Numbered from the stretch's first letter, positions 24,257 through 37,367 are shown. The stretch is DNA of 64,000 bases from Fasciola hepatica (GCA_948099385.1 CANUEZ040000105.1:1933001-1997000); one strand, 5' to 3'. Made by a program: numbers and translations. Notes: a model not told the origin generated them from the letters alone.

Positions 24257-24499
24257 CTAGACTCAGGCTTACCGGTTCCGTTTGGCCAATGAACATTGTG
24301 GTTTGGTTACCAAATGGTTCGTCATTTGGTAACAGAGCACAGCACCACACAGCTGTTGCATTCCTGTTCAGTTTCATCAATAGTTCATATACACTCAGCA
24401 CTCACTGTGACTCAGGTCCTGCTTGACCGATCATGAGTCAAACATATAACCACAAAACCATTCAGACTTGACCTCAACGGTCTCTTGAACAAATGTACT

Positions 24500-24600
24500 A
24501 TGTGATATAGCGCCCTCAAGTTACTGAAATTTCACTTATGAGCAAACCACTCACGACACGATGATTGATTCCCAAAATGGACGAGTTTTACTTGGAAAGC
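24500..24600 (-). repeat. SINE-like leader and tRNA-like stretch (LIR2 left copy)
   Basis: Contains the reverse complement of agggcgctatatcacata, the same leader as in the tRNA-derived repeat at 5.7 kb. It is followed on the minus strand (toward 24420) by a tRNA-like stretch (tggttttgtggttatatg and gactcatgatcggt). The mirrored copy is at about 37120-37230. Confidence 0.35.
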
Positions 24601-25216
24601 TCAAGTGGCAACTAAGGCTTCACTGTAGAAAAATCCGACACTGAATAGATTCTTGATCAGTGTACATGTTAGGAGATTTGATTTGATCATCAAACCAACT
24701 GGTAAAGAATAACAAGTATAATCATTACTTGGGTTGATGATGATTGAATTGCGGGAGGAAATATCATGTGAAGAATCAAGACGAAATGAGAACAACAAAC
24801 AAATTTTCGGAAACACAAAAAGGTGTGTGTGAGTGTCCTCTAACGGTTTATGCTACTAGTTTATCAATATACCCATCCGGAACAGTTTTTGTCTGTGAAG
24901 TAATTTTACAACGCTAGATTGATCGTTTAGTGTTCCCAATACAGTAGTCTTCTCTCCACCAAACTGTTCCAATCAGTCAAAAAGAATCAAAGAGCGTTTC
25001 TTCTCATAGGAACCGAGTAGGAATGAATTGTTATTATGCCGCATTCGGGGCGAATCTTGAATGTTTCTCTTTTCTTCTGAAAAGATAAATACAAAAGAAA
25101 TTCAGTACAAATAATGTATTTGTTCTATTACTTCTGAATCTTTCAACCTTCTCACATAGAAATAAGAATGATTTGCTCGGGTTATTAGTATCCTTATGAC
25201 GATCTCCATTCACCAG

Positions 25217-25286
25217 TGACGATGTGATTTTAACTGTATACGACTACGGATTGGTTGGCGAGAATATAACTAAATGTTACTTCTCA
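25217..25286 (+). CDS. Candidate exon resembling a C2-domain segment (LIR2 left copy)
   Basis: A 70-bp block between an acceptor (ctccattcaccag) and a donor (CTCA|GTGAGC), phase 2 to phase 0. It encodes DDVILTVYDYGLVGENITKC and three more residues. This matches the part of synaptotagmin-type C2 domains where a strand reading L-x-(L/V)-T-V-x-D-Y-D is followed by a G-x-(N/S) loop and I-G-(K/R)-C. In family members the aspartates of this segment bind calcium; the second one of the usual DYD is replaced by Gly here. No neighbouring exons of such a gene were found within the arm, so it may be a trapped exon fragment. The match is short and needs a profile search. Confidence 0.35.
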
Positions 25287-26525
25287 GTGAGCGTGTGTAT
25301 GGTTTCAATGAACGATACAAATGACAGCCGAAAAATCGGTCACTTTGGGCACTTTCGTTTCCTCTTCGTGAAGCGCTCGATGAAACTGGGCAATGAAGAG
25401 CCACACAGTCCGAAAACGGGTTTTCTAGGCACATACCAGATTCTTCACACCGCAGAGCACAATCTACTATCAGCAAACGTCACTTAATTTTACCACCTTA
25501 CAATCATTGTGCTCAGATCTGCAAACCATTCCCGGATTTTGTTCATCTATTCTGGCCAATACAAACGCAACGAAAACGTTCATGCGAGAAATGAATCTAA
25601 TCGATTTGTCTTCACGCATATATGCATAATGTGCACATAGAAACAAATTTATCTCCTATTATTGACCGCACACTGGAAGCCCTTAAAACTATGAATAGCT
25701 CAACTATGAAATGAAATCTTCACACTTAGACACTGAAGTTTTACACATTCTACGATCAAATTAGTTTGAAAATCAATTTGGTCTCACTTCTATCCAAGGA
25801 AATCATATTATCGTTTGTAGTCAGCTTGAAGCAAAAGGAATAACAATGTGCAAAATAGTAACTAGATAAAACTTTAACTACAAAATTCAACTGCAAGAGA
25901 AACAAATACACAATCCACCACAAATTACTACAAATGATTACCATCAATCCATCCTGAGACAACTCATCTTCCCAGATATTTCTAGAACGGAACTATAGAT
26001 GTGAGAATTTCACTGAAGGAGATTTAAAAATCTGTCTCACACCTACAAGCAGTATCAATTGTGATGCATAAGAAAATCTACTAGTGGGTATTTCGTGTTT
26101 CCGGAATAATTAAAGGTATGTCAGGCCATTGGTGAACCACTCGGAAATTTTGATAAAAGCTGTCTCTTGTGCCAATATATTTCACACAATTGTGCTTGGA
26201 TGATAAGATTGAGGAGAAGTCTTTCATTGTTTGCAGATTTCACAATACAGGTGGTTTAAAAAGGCTTTTTACGATGACAACGAAAATGACTGAAATGAAG
26301 GAATTCCGGTTCGCATCAATATGAGTGATGGTTCCAAGGTTATTTGAGCGCGCTCCGTTATTCGCTTATGTTGTTATCGCGATAGAGGAGGGAAGATCCA
26401 ACAAAACTGATTGTTCTTGGCACTTCCACAAGTAAGACCAAACTGGAATTCCAAAGGCCTCTCATTTCGAATCCTTTTCACCGTATCCTGCTCTGTATTT
26501 TAATGCAAATGGGTGCACCAAACAG

Positions 26526-26720
26526 CTAAACCACTCCAAGTAGACAGTTCGGAGATAGGTTAACTAGAAAATCGAATTCACGTGACGATCTTTCGTGCAT
26601 CGTGATCAGCAAATCAGTGCCAGAAATCTTTGTCCTTATTGCAGCGCGAGAACATTCCTGGGTTGTCTCACTCCCTGTTCCGAATAAAGTAGTGACAATT
26701 TTCAAAGCGACCAGTATCAT
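26526..26720 (-). other. 64-codon ATG frame, unidentified (LIR2 left copy)
   Basis: Starts at ATG and ends with TAG. The translation is well mixed, with no motif. The copy in the other arm (34916-35110) encodes the same protein, but at this level of arm identity that is not evidence of selection. Confidence 0.2.
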
Positions 26721-28432
26721 GTGATATGAAGATTTTCGTAATTGGTTTGTTTCTCGAATGAGTATCTGTTACACGATGGGCCATAGAAGGACCAGAAAAA
26801 TAATGTCTCGTGCAGGAATCCCTCTCCCCTCCAAGTTATCCCGCAGAATGTCGATATATCATACCAACCAATGTTACACATTCGGATCGAATAAAAAAAA
26901 CACGTTTAGCTTTGTTAGTTGACTTCAAGTGGAAATACCTCGATTGCTGGCAAAATGTTCACCGTTGTGAATGAAACGTCCCCGAATTCCAGGAAATGAT
27001 ATCAATTGGGTGGAAATAGTTATTCAGAATGAAGCTCCATGCTTTGTATCAAAACAGGTTTGAAAACTAAGTTGTGCAGAACAGTTTGTCTGTTCACTAA
27101 TCACTGTAAGATTTGTATGTGTGTGTGTGCAGCATTGAGGACAAGTTCACACAGTCATTCTCTAATGGCGCAGATTTAAACGTAATCGTAAGAATGTATC
27201 TGTTCCAGAGAGAGAAGGCAATGAACTAGCTACCCACAGACCATTACAGTCAGAAGGTGCGAAACGTGATGGTGTATGAGAGCAAGGATTATTCCTTTTC
27301 CCACGTGGTAGACTCTAAGCAGATCAGATAGTGGGAAATCCCGAATAATGACGACGGGCCAAATTTTTGATGCCATGTACGAACATTTTGTTCTGAATAA
27401 CTCGTCAATGTTTGTAATGTAAATGATGTTTCTAGGTTTTCCCTCAGATTCCCCTATTCCGTCATAGTTTTAGCCCATTGATAATAGCGAATATACGGTT
27501 TCGTCCTAATTCTGACCATAGCTGTTCACCACCCATAAGCAGTCCACAAGTTTAATTGTAAGACGACACCAACACTTACTGGTTATGGTACATATAATGT
27601 TATACGGTTTTGCTGTAATGCTATCGTGTATGACACAACCATATGCCTTGGTTTCGACAGTACCTGCAGCAGGACTGTGTATACATTGTTGAATCGATGT
27701 TTGCGTTCCTCTTTCCTGACATGAAGCAATTCCATAGAAAAATACACCGTCTTTGGCCCAGTATTATCTTCATTCATTAGATTTCACAAGTCACCTGACA
27801 ACCGAGCGGGGTTCATTCGAAACATTGAGAAAGCTCATTGGAGGCAGTCATATCACAAGTGTTTCAATCGGAAACGCTCTGTGCAATAGTTATTTTGATG
27901 GGGGGGGGTTGTGCGTAGGGGACATTCAATCCACATGATTTGACAAAGCTCTCATTCTCTTGGTCTGCTTTTGCAGTTGAGCTGGAAGAACAGCTCAGCC
28001 TTTTTATCCTGTCGGATGATATGTTCAGTGTGCACTGATACTTTCTACTCTGCCAGTTACACACCAAGCTCAACCATCGGAGACGTAAGGAGGATTCACA
28101 ATCCAGATCAAGATAGAAATCTAATTTTGTTATCTGATGGGGGAGATAAGTGATTTTATTCTAGTGTATACTTGGAGCGTACTATCAACGTCTTGGGCTC
28201 AAAAAAATTTCACAACACAATGCCTTACTTCGGAGTGCATTCCTCATTGTTTCCACCAGAATTGATGATTTATTCGAGCTCAACCACAATAACCCCGTCA
28301 AATCTTCACAAAAGTGTTCAATGTCAATTTTTGCTGAAACAAGTTTTTTAACCTGATAGTCATTTTACCTATGACTGATGAAATGCAATTAAAAAACACC
28401 TTCACTTCAAGGTTTCTACATCATCCCTAGGT

Positions 28433-28920
28433 GTGAGTGATTTTGGCAGACTTTTTCTTCAACGTAAAGAACAACCTACAAAACATCTGTTACCAAAATC
28501 AGAACGGATCATGGAAAAAGACTTGCTTAGGAAAGCCAGTACACCTAGAGCAGTGAAAGTATCAGGTCGCGCAAATGAAAATCCATGTACACATCTTATC
28601 CTCTCATCCTCACAGTATATAGAATTCTGTGATAGAAAATGCCATCATTCAGTATCCCTCTTTCTCCACTGAAAAACCCTCATTTTCAACGATCCGTCTA
28701 CTGCTTTACTGAGAACACTTCAGTTCTCCAGTGTGTAACTACAGAACGTTTCCTGACCTTCAGGGTAAGTTCTTCTTTTTTGCTGAAGAGTGTAACAATG
28801 AAAGCTATCCACGGAACATATCGAAGATTCCAATCTGATGATGTGAATACCGCACAATCTTTTCACAAGTTCGTGGTCACTTCAGTTTGTTCGGAATTCG
28901 GACATGGTGCTGAACTCTAG
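28433..28920 (+). CDS. Candidate coding block, unidentified
   Basis: Two overlapping open stretches. The first (28433-28670) encodes a basic, polar sequence (QPTKHLLPKSERIMEKDLLR) and contains a possible donor (TATCAG|GTCGCG near 28565). The second, up to 28920, contains CVTTERFLTFR directly followed by a near-ideal donor (AGG|GTAAGT near 28765). It is unusual in that the frame also stays open through that site into KAIHGTYRRFQSDDVNTAQS. Acceptor candidates exist (tcctctcatcctcacag near 28615). A consistent full gene model could not be built, and no domain was recognised. Confidence 0.25.
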
Positions 28921-29338
28921 TTTATACAACTGATTTTACTGTCAGTAGCCAAAAGTATACAACGAATACTTTTGTTTAGAGAAAGAAAGCAAAGTCAGTA
29001 GTACAAACTTGACATGACAGTGTGCAGAGGTTTCGATGGAATTGAGAGTATCCTGGTATTTTTGGAGAGACTGTACAACTTACTTAGTGAACAACAGTAA
29101 TAATGGTTCATTTTCCATCTTTAAAAATATGAAAAGAGCACCTCCAATGAAAAAGTGGTTGTTCTCATTGTTCGGTCTTTGTGTTCTACAATCTTAATTC
29201 ATCGTGACCCTCCGTTTCTCTCCGTAACTCGGTCAGTGAAACAGTATACGAGTGACGTCCAACTGCGCATCGTAGAACCACGAACGGGACAGATGACTTC
29301 TTACACGCAGATCACTTCATTTTTGTCTAATCCACCAG

Positions 29339-29552
29339 AATAATTGTTCAACAAATGGAAAAAATGACATTTATCATCAAAGAGTACCAGGACTTGAACG
29401 CCAATAAAAGTGATCCGTCTAATGGTCATCCAACTCCCACGTCTATAGAGTGTGAACCACTCAAGCCGTATACGTCTGATTACCCTGTCATGCTGGAATG
29501 GATTCACATATGTAATAAATGTTCATATGCAAATCTGAACTCAAACACCTAA
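29339..29552 (+). CDS. Candidate terminal exon, unidentified
   Basis: Preceded by a good acceptor (tcacttcatttttgtctaatccaccag). From there one frame is open for 70 codons and ends in TAA at 29550-29552. The translation is well mixed (for example EKMTFIIKEYQDLNANKSD, then a Pro/Ser/Thr-rich patch and a CNKC near the end). The exon would start with one base completing a codon (phase 2). The upstream partner exon was not identified. Confidence 0.35.
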
Positions 29553-30420
29553 TAAGCAGTGAACCGGTTTACTACCGATTGTGCATCGGATTATCTGCAA
29601 GAAACACTGAGAGTACTTTATTGTACTTACTAGCTCACGAAAGTGAAGTGGGCCAGTTCTCAAATGTTGTGGCAATTAGGACATAACAGACTGGAGTGCA
29701 ACGAAAGTGTATAATTCTTTTCGATGGTGGTATTTTCGGACGAGGTTCAAGGTGAACACGTTTTGCTTCAAACATTTTTGTTCACCATGCTTTTGTGAGC
29801 GCATCAGGACCTTATGAAATTCCTTTTTACACAACAAGCATACTGCCTTTGGGTAGGACTTCTCAACTTAGCTTTCATCGTACAGCAACTTAGCCCGATC
29901 GTAACCCACACACATTTGGCCTAACATTGGTAACACCAAAAATTGAATTGATTATAACAGCTGCATTCGTTATCAAATGCACAAACAAGCAAAAAATGGA
30001 TCGGCATTGTCGTAAGCTTCCATCTGTTCAGTGAGCGTATGCGATTAAGAAGGGTACAGACTAGTGATGACTGATAAGAATCACCATCCACGGTGACACG
30101 GTCTACAATTTAGTGTACTCCACCTTTATTTATCACTTATGGTTACATCTTTGAACTGGGAGGATTTCATTTATTGAATAAGAGGAGAAATATAAGAAGT
30201 GCCTACCTCCCGCAACCGGAAGGTGTTACAGTAACTTCTTAGACAAACGTATTTCTGGTGGGCTATAACATAGAACAATAAATGCAAAATTATTTAGAAC
30301 TCGATATTGGTCGCGTAAGTTCTACGATGATTTATCGTTTGTGGACACTGTGTGATCTTGGTGACCATGATAACTTATCCGAAAGTTTACAAGTTCAACA
30401 TGAGGGGAATTTTCAAAATG

Positions 30421-30512
30421 GCTATTGTTCCTCGCAGCTCCGGATTGCTGAACTTGGTGTTAAGGTCGCAAAGATTTTATCACCAGTTGAGGTGAAGCCG
30501 TCAGTTGGCGGG
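30421..30512 (+). repeat. Single diverged arm of the foldback repeat family
   Basis: Aligns with the left arm and loop of the 153-bp foldback at 55897. The shared core reads atcaccagttgaggtga here against atcaccagtcgaggtga there, with matching flanks (cttggtgttaaggtcgcaaa against cttggcgtttagatcgcaaa). No second arm follows, so this is a solo or truncated member. Confidence 0.65.
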
Positions 30513-31654
30513 TGAAGGTCCCATACTCGTTAGTATTTGTGAGAATATTGTCCGAGATTCCACCCTAACCTTAGATGAATGCAAATTATATAAAGTTGAC
30601 CCTTTGACGTTTTGCCGCCAATGCTAATTCTGGTAGCTAGGCTTGACGATCAGAAGGGTTAGAAACCTCTCAACTGATATACGACCAACTGGAAATTACC
30701 CGTGGGTGGTTCGGTTGCTGATTAGGAATTGCTGATCCTACCACAAACATTTACTTTTTCGGATTCTTCTACCATGTGTCTGCTTGAAAAACAGAAAAGA
30801 AGACAAAGCAAGTGAGCCTTTGATAATACCACATTGTCTCAAAGCTGGAAAGTAGCCCACTGTATTCAGCTACCCACAGCTACTGTTTGTCCCAACGTCA
30901 TGTAGATGACATCCCGTGTGCAATCAAGTCCTCAGACCAGATGCATCAACTGGTAAATGTGCTTGACTAAGTTCATGTAAGCTTGTAGTTCACAACGGAT
31001 GCAATATCAGGCAGCACAATACGCTTCTCGAGCGTTCTGATAAGTCGTCATGATGATGGTTCCCTTGTTCGGCCAGTGCATAGAAAAGAGAATTGGAAAG
31101 GGGAATTCATCCACTGCTATGATGTTGTGCCCCTTAAGGGCAAAAGGAAATTATTTTAGGTGCCCAACAAACAGAACAAGATGAACGTGCTCAAAAAACA
31201 CCACTGAGGAAGAACTTCAACCGGTGTGCAGAATTTACCTCCAGAATTGCTACCTCGATCGCCTATTTGGTGAGATGATGCAGATGTAGGTGAAAAGTGC
31301 AAAAACTATCGGTGGTGCAAGGAAAGTCAGTAGACATATTCTCGCTATCTAAAGGAGACATGCCGGCACAGATTACGCAGAGAACATTATCAATCATTTT
31401 CAGCACGACATTTCACGCAACAACATCCCCGGATATTGCTCCAGTCCGGACTGTCAGTCTAACGGTTTAGAGTGTTTCTTACCACCTCTGAGGTTAGAGT
31501 TTCGGTTTTCTACCAAACCTAATTGTCAGTAGACAGTAATCTACCGTCTTCCGGCTCTTTATCACACCTGATCTATTGGGACTGTATTTTGGTTCATCAG
31601 TCCAAGTCTCAGGGTCTGATAGCTCTCATATTGTATTGATGTTTGACAGATTTT

Positions 31655-31797
31655 GGCAATGTTTTGAGATGATCCAAATGTGAGAAGTCTTTGGCCCGGC
31701 GGTACTAATGCCAGGGTGGTGACCATGCGTGGGTTCGAATCTCGCTGGGGCCAAAGACTTCTCACATTTGGATCACCTCAAAAGCTCTAATATTGCC
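31655..31797. repeat. Foldback repeat with a tRNA-like loop
   Basis: A perfect 28-bp inverted repeat (31670-31697 and 31748-31775), extended imperfectly to about 31655 and 31797. It encloses 50 nt containing ggcggtactaatgcc and a B-box-like gtgggttcgaatctcgc. Read with the adjoining tggccc/ggggcca pairing, the core resembles a small tRNA (acceptor stem, D-arm-like and T-arm-like segments) but lacks a proper anticodon arm. Confidence 0.7.
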
Positions 31798-34700
31798 GTG
31801 AATAGGGCACCCCCTTCCCACCGTGCTCATGTGCAGACATGTAATAAAACACCAACTGTGTTATGTGGATGAATGACAAAACACCCAGTTCTGCAGCCTC
31901 ATTCTGTTTGTAAACATTTACTTGTTCTAATGGAACATTATACGTCGGCGTCATGACCAGGCTTCTGTCGGAAAGCATCCTCCAGCTTCAACCTGCATGG
32001 TTGAACACTGGAGCAACTAAGTCGTTCCTGCGGCCATTTTACACAAAGCTCAGTCTAATCTCGCAGTGACCCTTTTCGAAACCTTCTGTGACCAGCATGA
32101 AGTCGACAACCGAGACTAGAAAAATGTCACAACCTGGCTAAGGCTGAGGCTGTCGGTGTCCGCTTGCTCATCCCTCCTCTATGTGCTCAAAAACAGTTTG
32201 TGTGCGCTCTCAAGACACCACAGTCCACTCTCCACCATATGACAAACTATAGACAAGATAAAAGTTGACATGACACGTGAGAAACGATCCACGGGCTACA
32301 GACCAAATGAAAGCTGACAAAACGAGAAAAACAATACACATCCGGTTTTGATTCAAGCCTGGATTTCAATTTTTCCCTTACTTTTATGCGAAAAATTAAT
32401 CTCTATCTCTTCTTTTTTGTCAATCCCTTAAATTGTTGTAATACACCGTGATGACATCAGAATGAATCACCAAAAACAAGCTTGAATGCCCATCGATTTC
32501 CCCGCAGTGTGCTCAGTAGGAATAATGGACAATGCTTTTATCCCGTAGCTCAGTAGCTAACCCAAGGTGGATGACGGCTTTACCGGAAGGACTATTTTAA
32601 TTTGTTTCCCACTGGTTGATGTCAGCCTTGTTGATGGCGCATTATCCAGGATACCGCGAACAGAGTCGAGTTAATCGGACATAAATAATGGGCCACCTGT
32701 CTGTTAGATCAAAAGCCCTTCTAGGACAAATAGTTTGCTGCAGAAAAATGCACAAAGTCTTGTCTAACTCGAGGTTTCTTAGCCGTGGACATAACTGTTC
32801 ATTTGTTATAAACCTCAGCAGTATTTAAACCACTAGAAACTTTAATAACTCTGCGCTTACAAATTCTTGCTAAAAACTGTATTTTGAACAAAACTGAGAA
32901 TTTATTCTCGGTGCTCAGGGAAGAAGTTTTTGCAATTTTTCATATAATACAGAACATCTCGTCATGCTGCAACTTACCATATTGAAGTAGAACAAACTGA
33001 GGGCTGTGATGCTGAAGGAATTTCCTTTAAAACCTGAAAATTCAATTTGATACTGCTGCTAACTTGGAATAAGACTTCATCAGTTGGGCAGATGATATAA
33101 CAATTTCTACTGAAGGCGACATGTCCGTCATTTTAACCCTGGGCTTAGCTGTCAGTGTGTTACATGAACTTTGAACCTAAGTTGAAAACACCGTCAATAA
33201 TAATACGCAGCACATTTCCACAACATACATGAAAGCATAAAACCCACTTTTGCAGCTGTTAAAAAAAACAGAAGTTGAACTATTTATTTTCTGACCGAAA
33301 CCTTACACCATTTGTCTTCTACAGACAATAAAAATGTTATTGTTGATAACGAGAGTGGACATCCTGTCAACACTATAAAATTTACGTGCAACCTGAGAAT
33401 GTTTTCCGTGTACGAAGGTATTTATCTTTTCGTAACTCTCCATATAACCTCCGGGGAATAATTGTATACACTCAACCGCAATCATACACTTGAGGGGGCG
33501 GGGTGGAAAAAAAATATGCAGTTCAAATTCATGTTCAGAGATACGAAAAAACAAAAGTTCACAAGTTTCTAGCCAATAGTAAAATAAATTAAAAATAGTG
33601 GCTGTTTCGTAGCAGGATATGAGCGGAAAATGTTAGTAGACAAAGGAAGAGAATGACGCGGCATTTCTACTCACTGGAACTGAGGAAAGGTGATTAAAAC
33701 CAGCGAGGAAATTCGATCAATCTGCTCTGTGGGTAACAACGATGACTTCTACACCTGGATTTTATCCTTCGCCTTCTGTGATATGGAGGACGTAGTTGAT
33801 ATCCATGGTAACAGATGGGGTACCACCTCAGTCTTCCACAATGTGGTTTTTTGCATAACTGCTCGATGCTTTACATGGCTGTTTACACAAATACAAATAG
33901 GGTAACATTCTTATAACGGACCACAAATGGAGATGCTAATAATCTGGTCCCATTAACTCAAATACTAGCTGAGATCTAAAATGTTGGAAATGACAAGTCA
34001 CTACACTAATTTGTTTCTTTGGAAGAATGTATCCCTCGCCCTCTGGCGAATCCATTCCCAAGAATGCCACTGTATGCATAACCCCTAGGCAGATACAAGT
34101 CATGTAATCGGTGGGAAAACCCCAAAAAGTGACCACATTGAAAAATTCAAAAGATGACCAGCGAAAATGATTTCTAAGAAACACAAGGGTCTCTGAGTGT
34201 AAGTGTAGCATTTTTACACTGAATTAACACTAATTTTACTTTATGACACAATGTTTGTACATGGCATCAGAAATTTGGCCCGTCGTCATTATTCGGGATT
34301 TCCCACTATCTGATCTGCTTAGAGTCTACCACGTGGGCAAAGGAATAATCCTTTCTCTCATACACCATCACGTTTCGCACCGTCTGACTGCAATGGTCTG
34401 TGGGTAGCTAGTTCATTGCCTTCTCTCTCTGGAACAGATACATTCTTACGATTACGTTTAAATCTGCGCCATTAGAGAATGACTGTGTGAACTTGTCCTC
34501 AATGCTGCACACACACACATACAAATCTTACAGTGATTAGTGAACAGACAAACTGTTCTGCACAACTTAGTTTTCAAACCTGTTTTGATACAAAGCATGG
34601 AGCTTCATTCTGAATAACTATTTCCACCCAATTGATATCATTTCCTGGAATTCGGGGACGTTTCATTCACAACAGTGAACATTTTGCCAGCAATCGAGGT

Positions 34701-34915
34701 ATTTCCACTTGAAGTCAACTAACAAAGCTAAACGTGTTTTTTTATTCGATCCGAATGTGTAACATTGGTTGGTATGATATATCGACATTCTGCGGGATAA
34801 CTTGGAGGGGAGAGGGATTCCTGCACGAGACATTATTTTTCTGGTCCTTCTATGGCCCATCGTGTAACAGATACTCATTCGAGAAACAAACCAATTACGA
34901 AAATCTTCATATCAC

Positions 34916-35110
34916 ATGATACTGGTCGCTTTGAAAATTGTCACTACTTTATTCGGAACAGGGAGTGAGACAACCCAGGAATGTTCTCGCGCTGCAATAA
35001 GGACAAAGATTTCTGGCACTGATTTGCTGATCACGATGCACGAAAGATCGTCACGTGAATTCGATTTTCTAGTTAACCTATCTCCGAACTGTCTACTTGG
35101 AGTGGTTTAG
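34916..35110 (+). other. 64-codon ATG frame, unidentified (LIR2 right copy)
   Basis: Mirror of 26526-26720, encoding the same protein. Confidence 0.2.
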
Positions 35111-36349
35111 CTGTTTGGTGCACCCATTTGCATTAAAATACAGAGCAGGATACGGTGAAAAGGATTCGAAATGAGAGGCCTTTGGAATTCCAGTTTGGTC
35201 TTACTTGTGGAAGTGCCAAGAACAATCAGTTTTGTTGGATCTTCTCTCCTCTATCGCGATAACAACATAAGCGAATAACGGAGCGCGCTCAAATAACCTT
35301 GGAACCATCACTCATATTGATGCGAACCGGAATTCCTTCATTTCAGTCATTTTCGTTGTCATCGTAAAAAGCCTTTTTAAACCACCTGTATTGTGAAATC
35401 TGCAAACAATGAAAGACTTCTCCTCAATCTTATCATCCAAGCACAATTGTGTGAAATATATTGGCACAAGAGACAGCTTTTATCAAAATTTCCGAGTGGT
35501 TCACCAATGGCCTGACATACCTTTAATTATTCCGGAAACACGAAATACCCACTAGTAGATTTTCTTATGCATCACAATTGATACTGCTTGTAGGTGTGAG
35601 ACAGATTTTTAAATCTCCTTCAGTGAAATTCTCACATCTATAGTTCCGTTCTAGAAATATCTGGGAAGATGAGTTGTCTCAGGATGGATTGATGGTAATC
35701 ATTTGTAGTAATTTGTGGTGGATTGTGTATTTGTTTCTCTTGCAGTTGAATTTTGTAGTTAAAGTTTTATCTAGTTACTATTTTGCACATTGTTATTCCT
35801 TTTGCTTCAAGCTGACTACAATTGATAATATGATCTCCTTGGATAGAAGTGAGACCAAATTGATTTTCAAACTAATTTGATCGTAGAATGTGTAAAACTT
35901 CAGTGTCTAAGTGTGAAGATTTCATTTCATAGTTGAGCTATTCATAGTTTTAAGGGCTTCCAGTGTGCGGTCAATAATAGGAGATAAATTTGTTTCTATG
36001 TGCACATTATGCATATATGCGTGAAGACAAATCGATTAGATTCATTTCTCGCATGAACGTTTTCGTTGCGTTTGTATTGGCCAGAATAGATGAACAAAAT
36101 CCGGGAATGGTTTGCAGATCTGAGCACAATGATTGTAAGGTGGTAAAATTAAGTGACGTTTGCTGATAGTAGATTGTGCTCTGCGGTGTGAAGAATCTGG
36201 TATGTGCCTAGAAAACCCGTTTTCGGACTGTGTGGCTCTTCATTGCCCAGTTTCATCGAGCGCTTCACGAAGAGGAAACGAAAGTGCCCAAAGTGACCGA
36301 TTTTTCGGCTGTCATTTGTATCGTTCATTGAAACCATACACACGCTCAC

Positions 36350-36419
36350 TGAGAAGTAACATTTAGTTATATTCTCGCCAACCAATCCGTAGTCGTATAC
36401 AGTTAAAATCACATCGTCA
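36350..36419 (-). CDS. Candidate exon resembling a C2-domain segment (LIR2 right copy)
   Basis: Mirror of 25217-25286, with the same splice signals and the same translation (DDVILTVYDYGLVGENITKC at its start). The same caveats apply. Confidence 0.35.
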
Positions 36420-37367
36420 CTGGTGAATGGAGATCGTCATAAGGATACTAATAACCCGAGCAAATCATTCTTATTTCTATGTGAGAAGGTTGAAAGATTC
36501 AGAAGTAATAGAACAAATACATTATTTGTACTGAATTTCTTTTGTATTTATCTTTTCAGAAGAAAAGAGAAACATTCAAGATTCGCCCCGAATGCGGCAT
36601 AATAACAATTCATTCCTACTCGGTTCCTATGAGAAGAAACGCTCTTTGATTCTTTTTGACTGATTGGAACAGTTTGGTGGAGAGAAGACTACTGTATTGG
36701 GAACACTAAACGATCAATCTAGCGTTGTAAAATTACTTCACAGACAAAAACTGTTCCGGATGGGTATATTGATAAACTAGTAGCATAAACCGTTAGAGGA
36801 CACTCACGCACACCTTTTTGTGTTTCCGAAAATTTGTTTGTTGTTCTCATTTCGTCTTGATTCTTCACATGATATTTCCTCCCGCAATTCAATCATCATC
36901 AACTCAAGTAATGATTATACTTGTTATTCTTTACCAGTTGGTTTGATGATCAAATCAAATCTCCTAACATGTACACTGATCAAGAATCTATTCAGTGTCG
37001 GATTTTTCTACAGTGAAGCCTTAGTTCCCACTTGAGCTTTCCAAGTAAAACTCGTCCATTTTGGGAATCAATCATCGTGTCGTGAGTGGTTTGCTCATAA
37101 GTGAAATTTCAGTAACTTGAGGGCGCTATATCACATAGTACATTTGTTCAAGAGACCGTTGAGGTCAAGTCTGAATGGTTTTGTGGTTATATGTTTGACT
37201 CATGATCGGTCAAGCAGGACCTGAGTCACAGTGAGTGCTGAGTGTATATGAACTGAACAGGAATGCAACAGCTGTGTGGTGCTGTGCTCTGTTACCAAAT
37301 GACGAACCATTTGGTAACCAAACCACAATGTTCATTGGCCAAACGGAACCGGTAAGCCTGAGTCTAG

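Larger units (their letters stand above)
22841..27391 (+). repeat. LIR2 left arm (large inverted repeat, about 4.55 kb)
   Basis: Recurs in reverse complement at 34246-38787. Mirrored landmarks include the PLE GIY-YIG fragment, a hairpin gttaccaaatg...catttggtaac (24305-24332 and 37291-37318), a C2-like exon and a 64-codon ATG frame (26526-26720 on the minus strand, the same protein in both arms). The inner ends match up to tgccatgtacgaacatt and then part. The outer 40 bp or so (ctttttctacttcgg against ctttttctacgtcga) are more diverged. The best-defined differences inside are single bases and one 12-bp deletion in the right arm near 37252. Confidence 0.95.
27392..34245. other. LIR2 spacer (unique sequence between the arms)
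   Basis: About 6.9 kb, not mirrored. It contains coding-like blocks at 28.4-28.9 and 29.3-29.55 kb, a single arm of the foldback family at 30.42 kb and a foldback with a tRNA-like loop at 31.66-31.80 kb, listed separately. A G-run of nine lies at 27900. In 27.4-28.4, 29.6-30.4, 30.5-31.6 and 31.8-34.2 kb I see only short frames. The 30.8-32.3 kb part has a slightly higher GC content and may be a decayed transposon that I cannot name. Confidence 0.8.
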
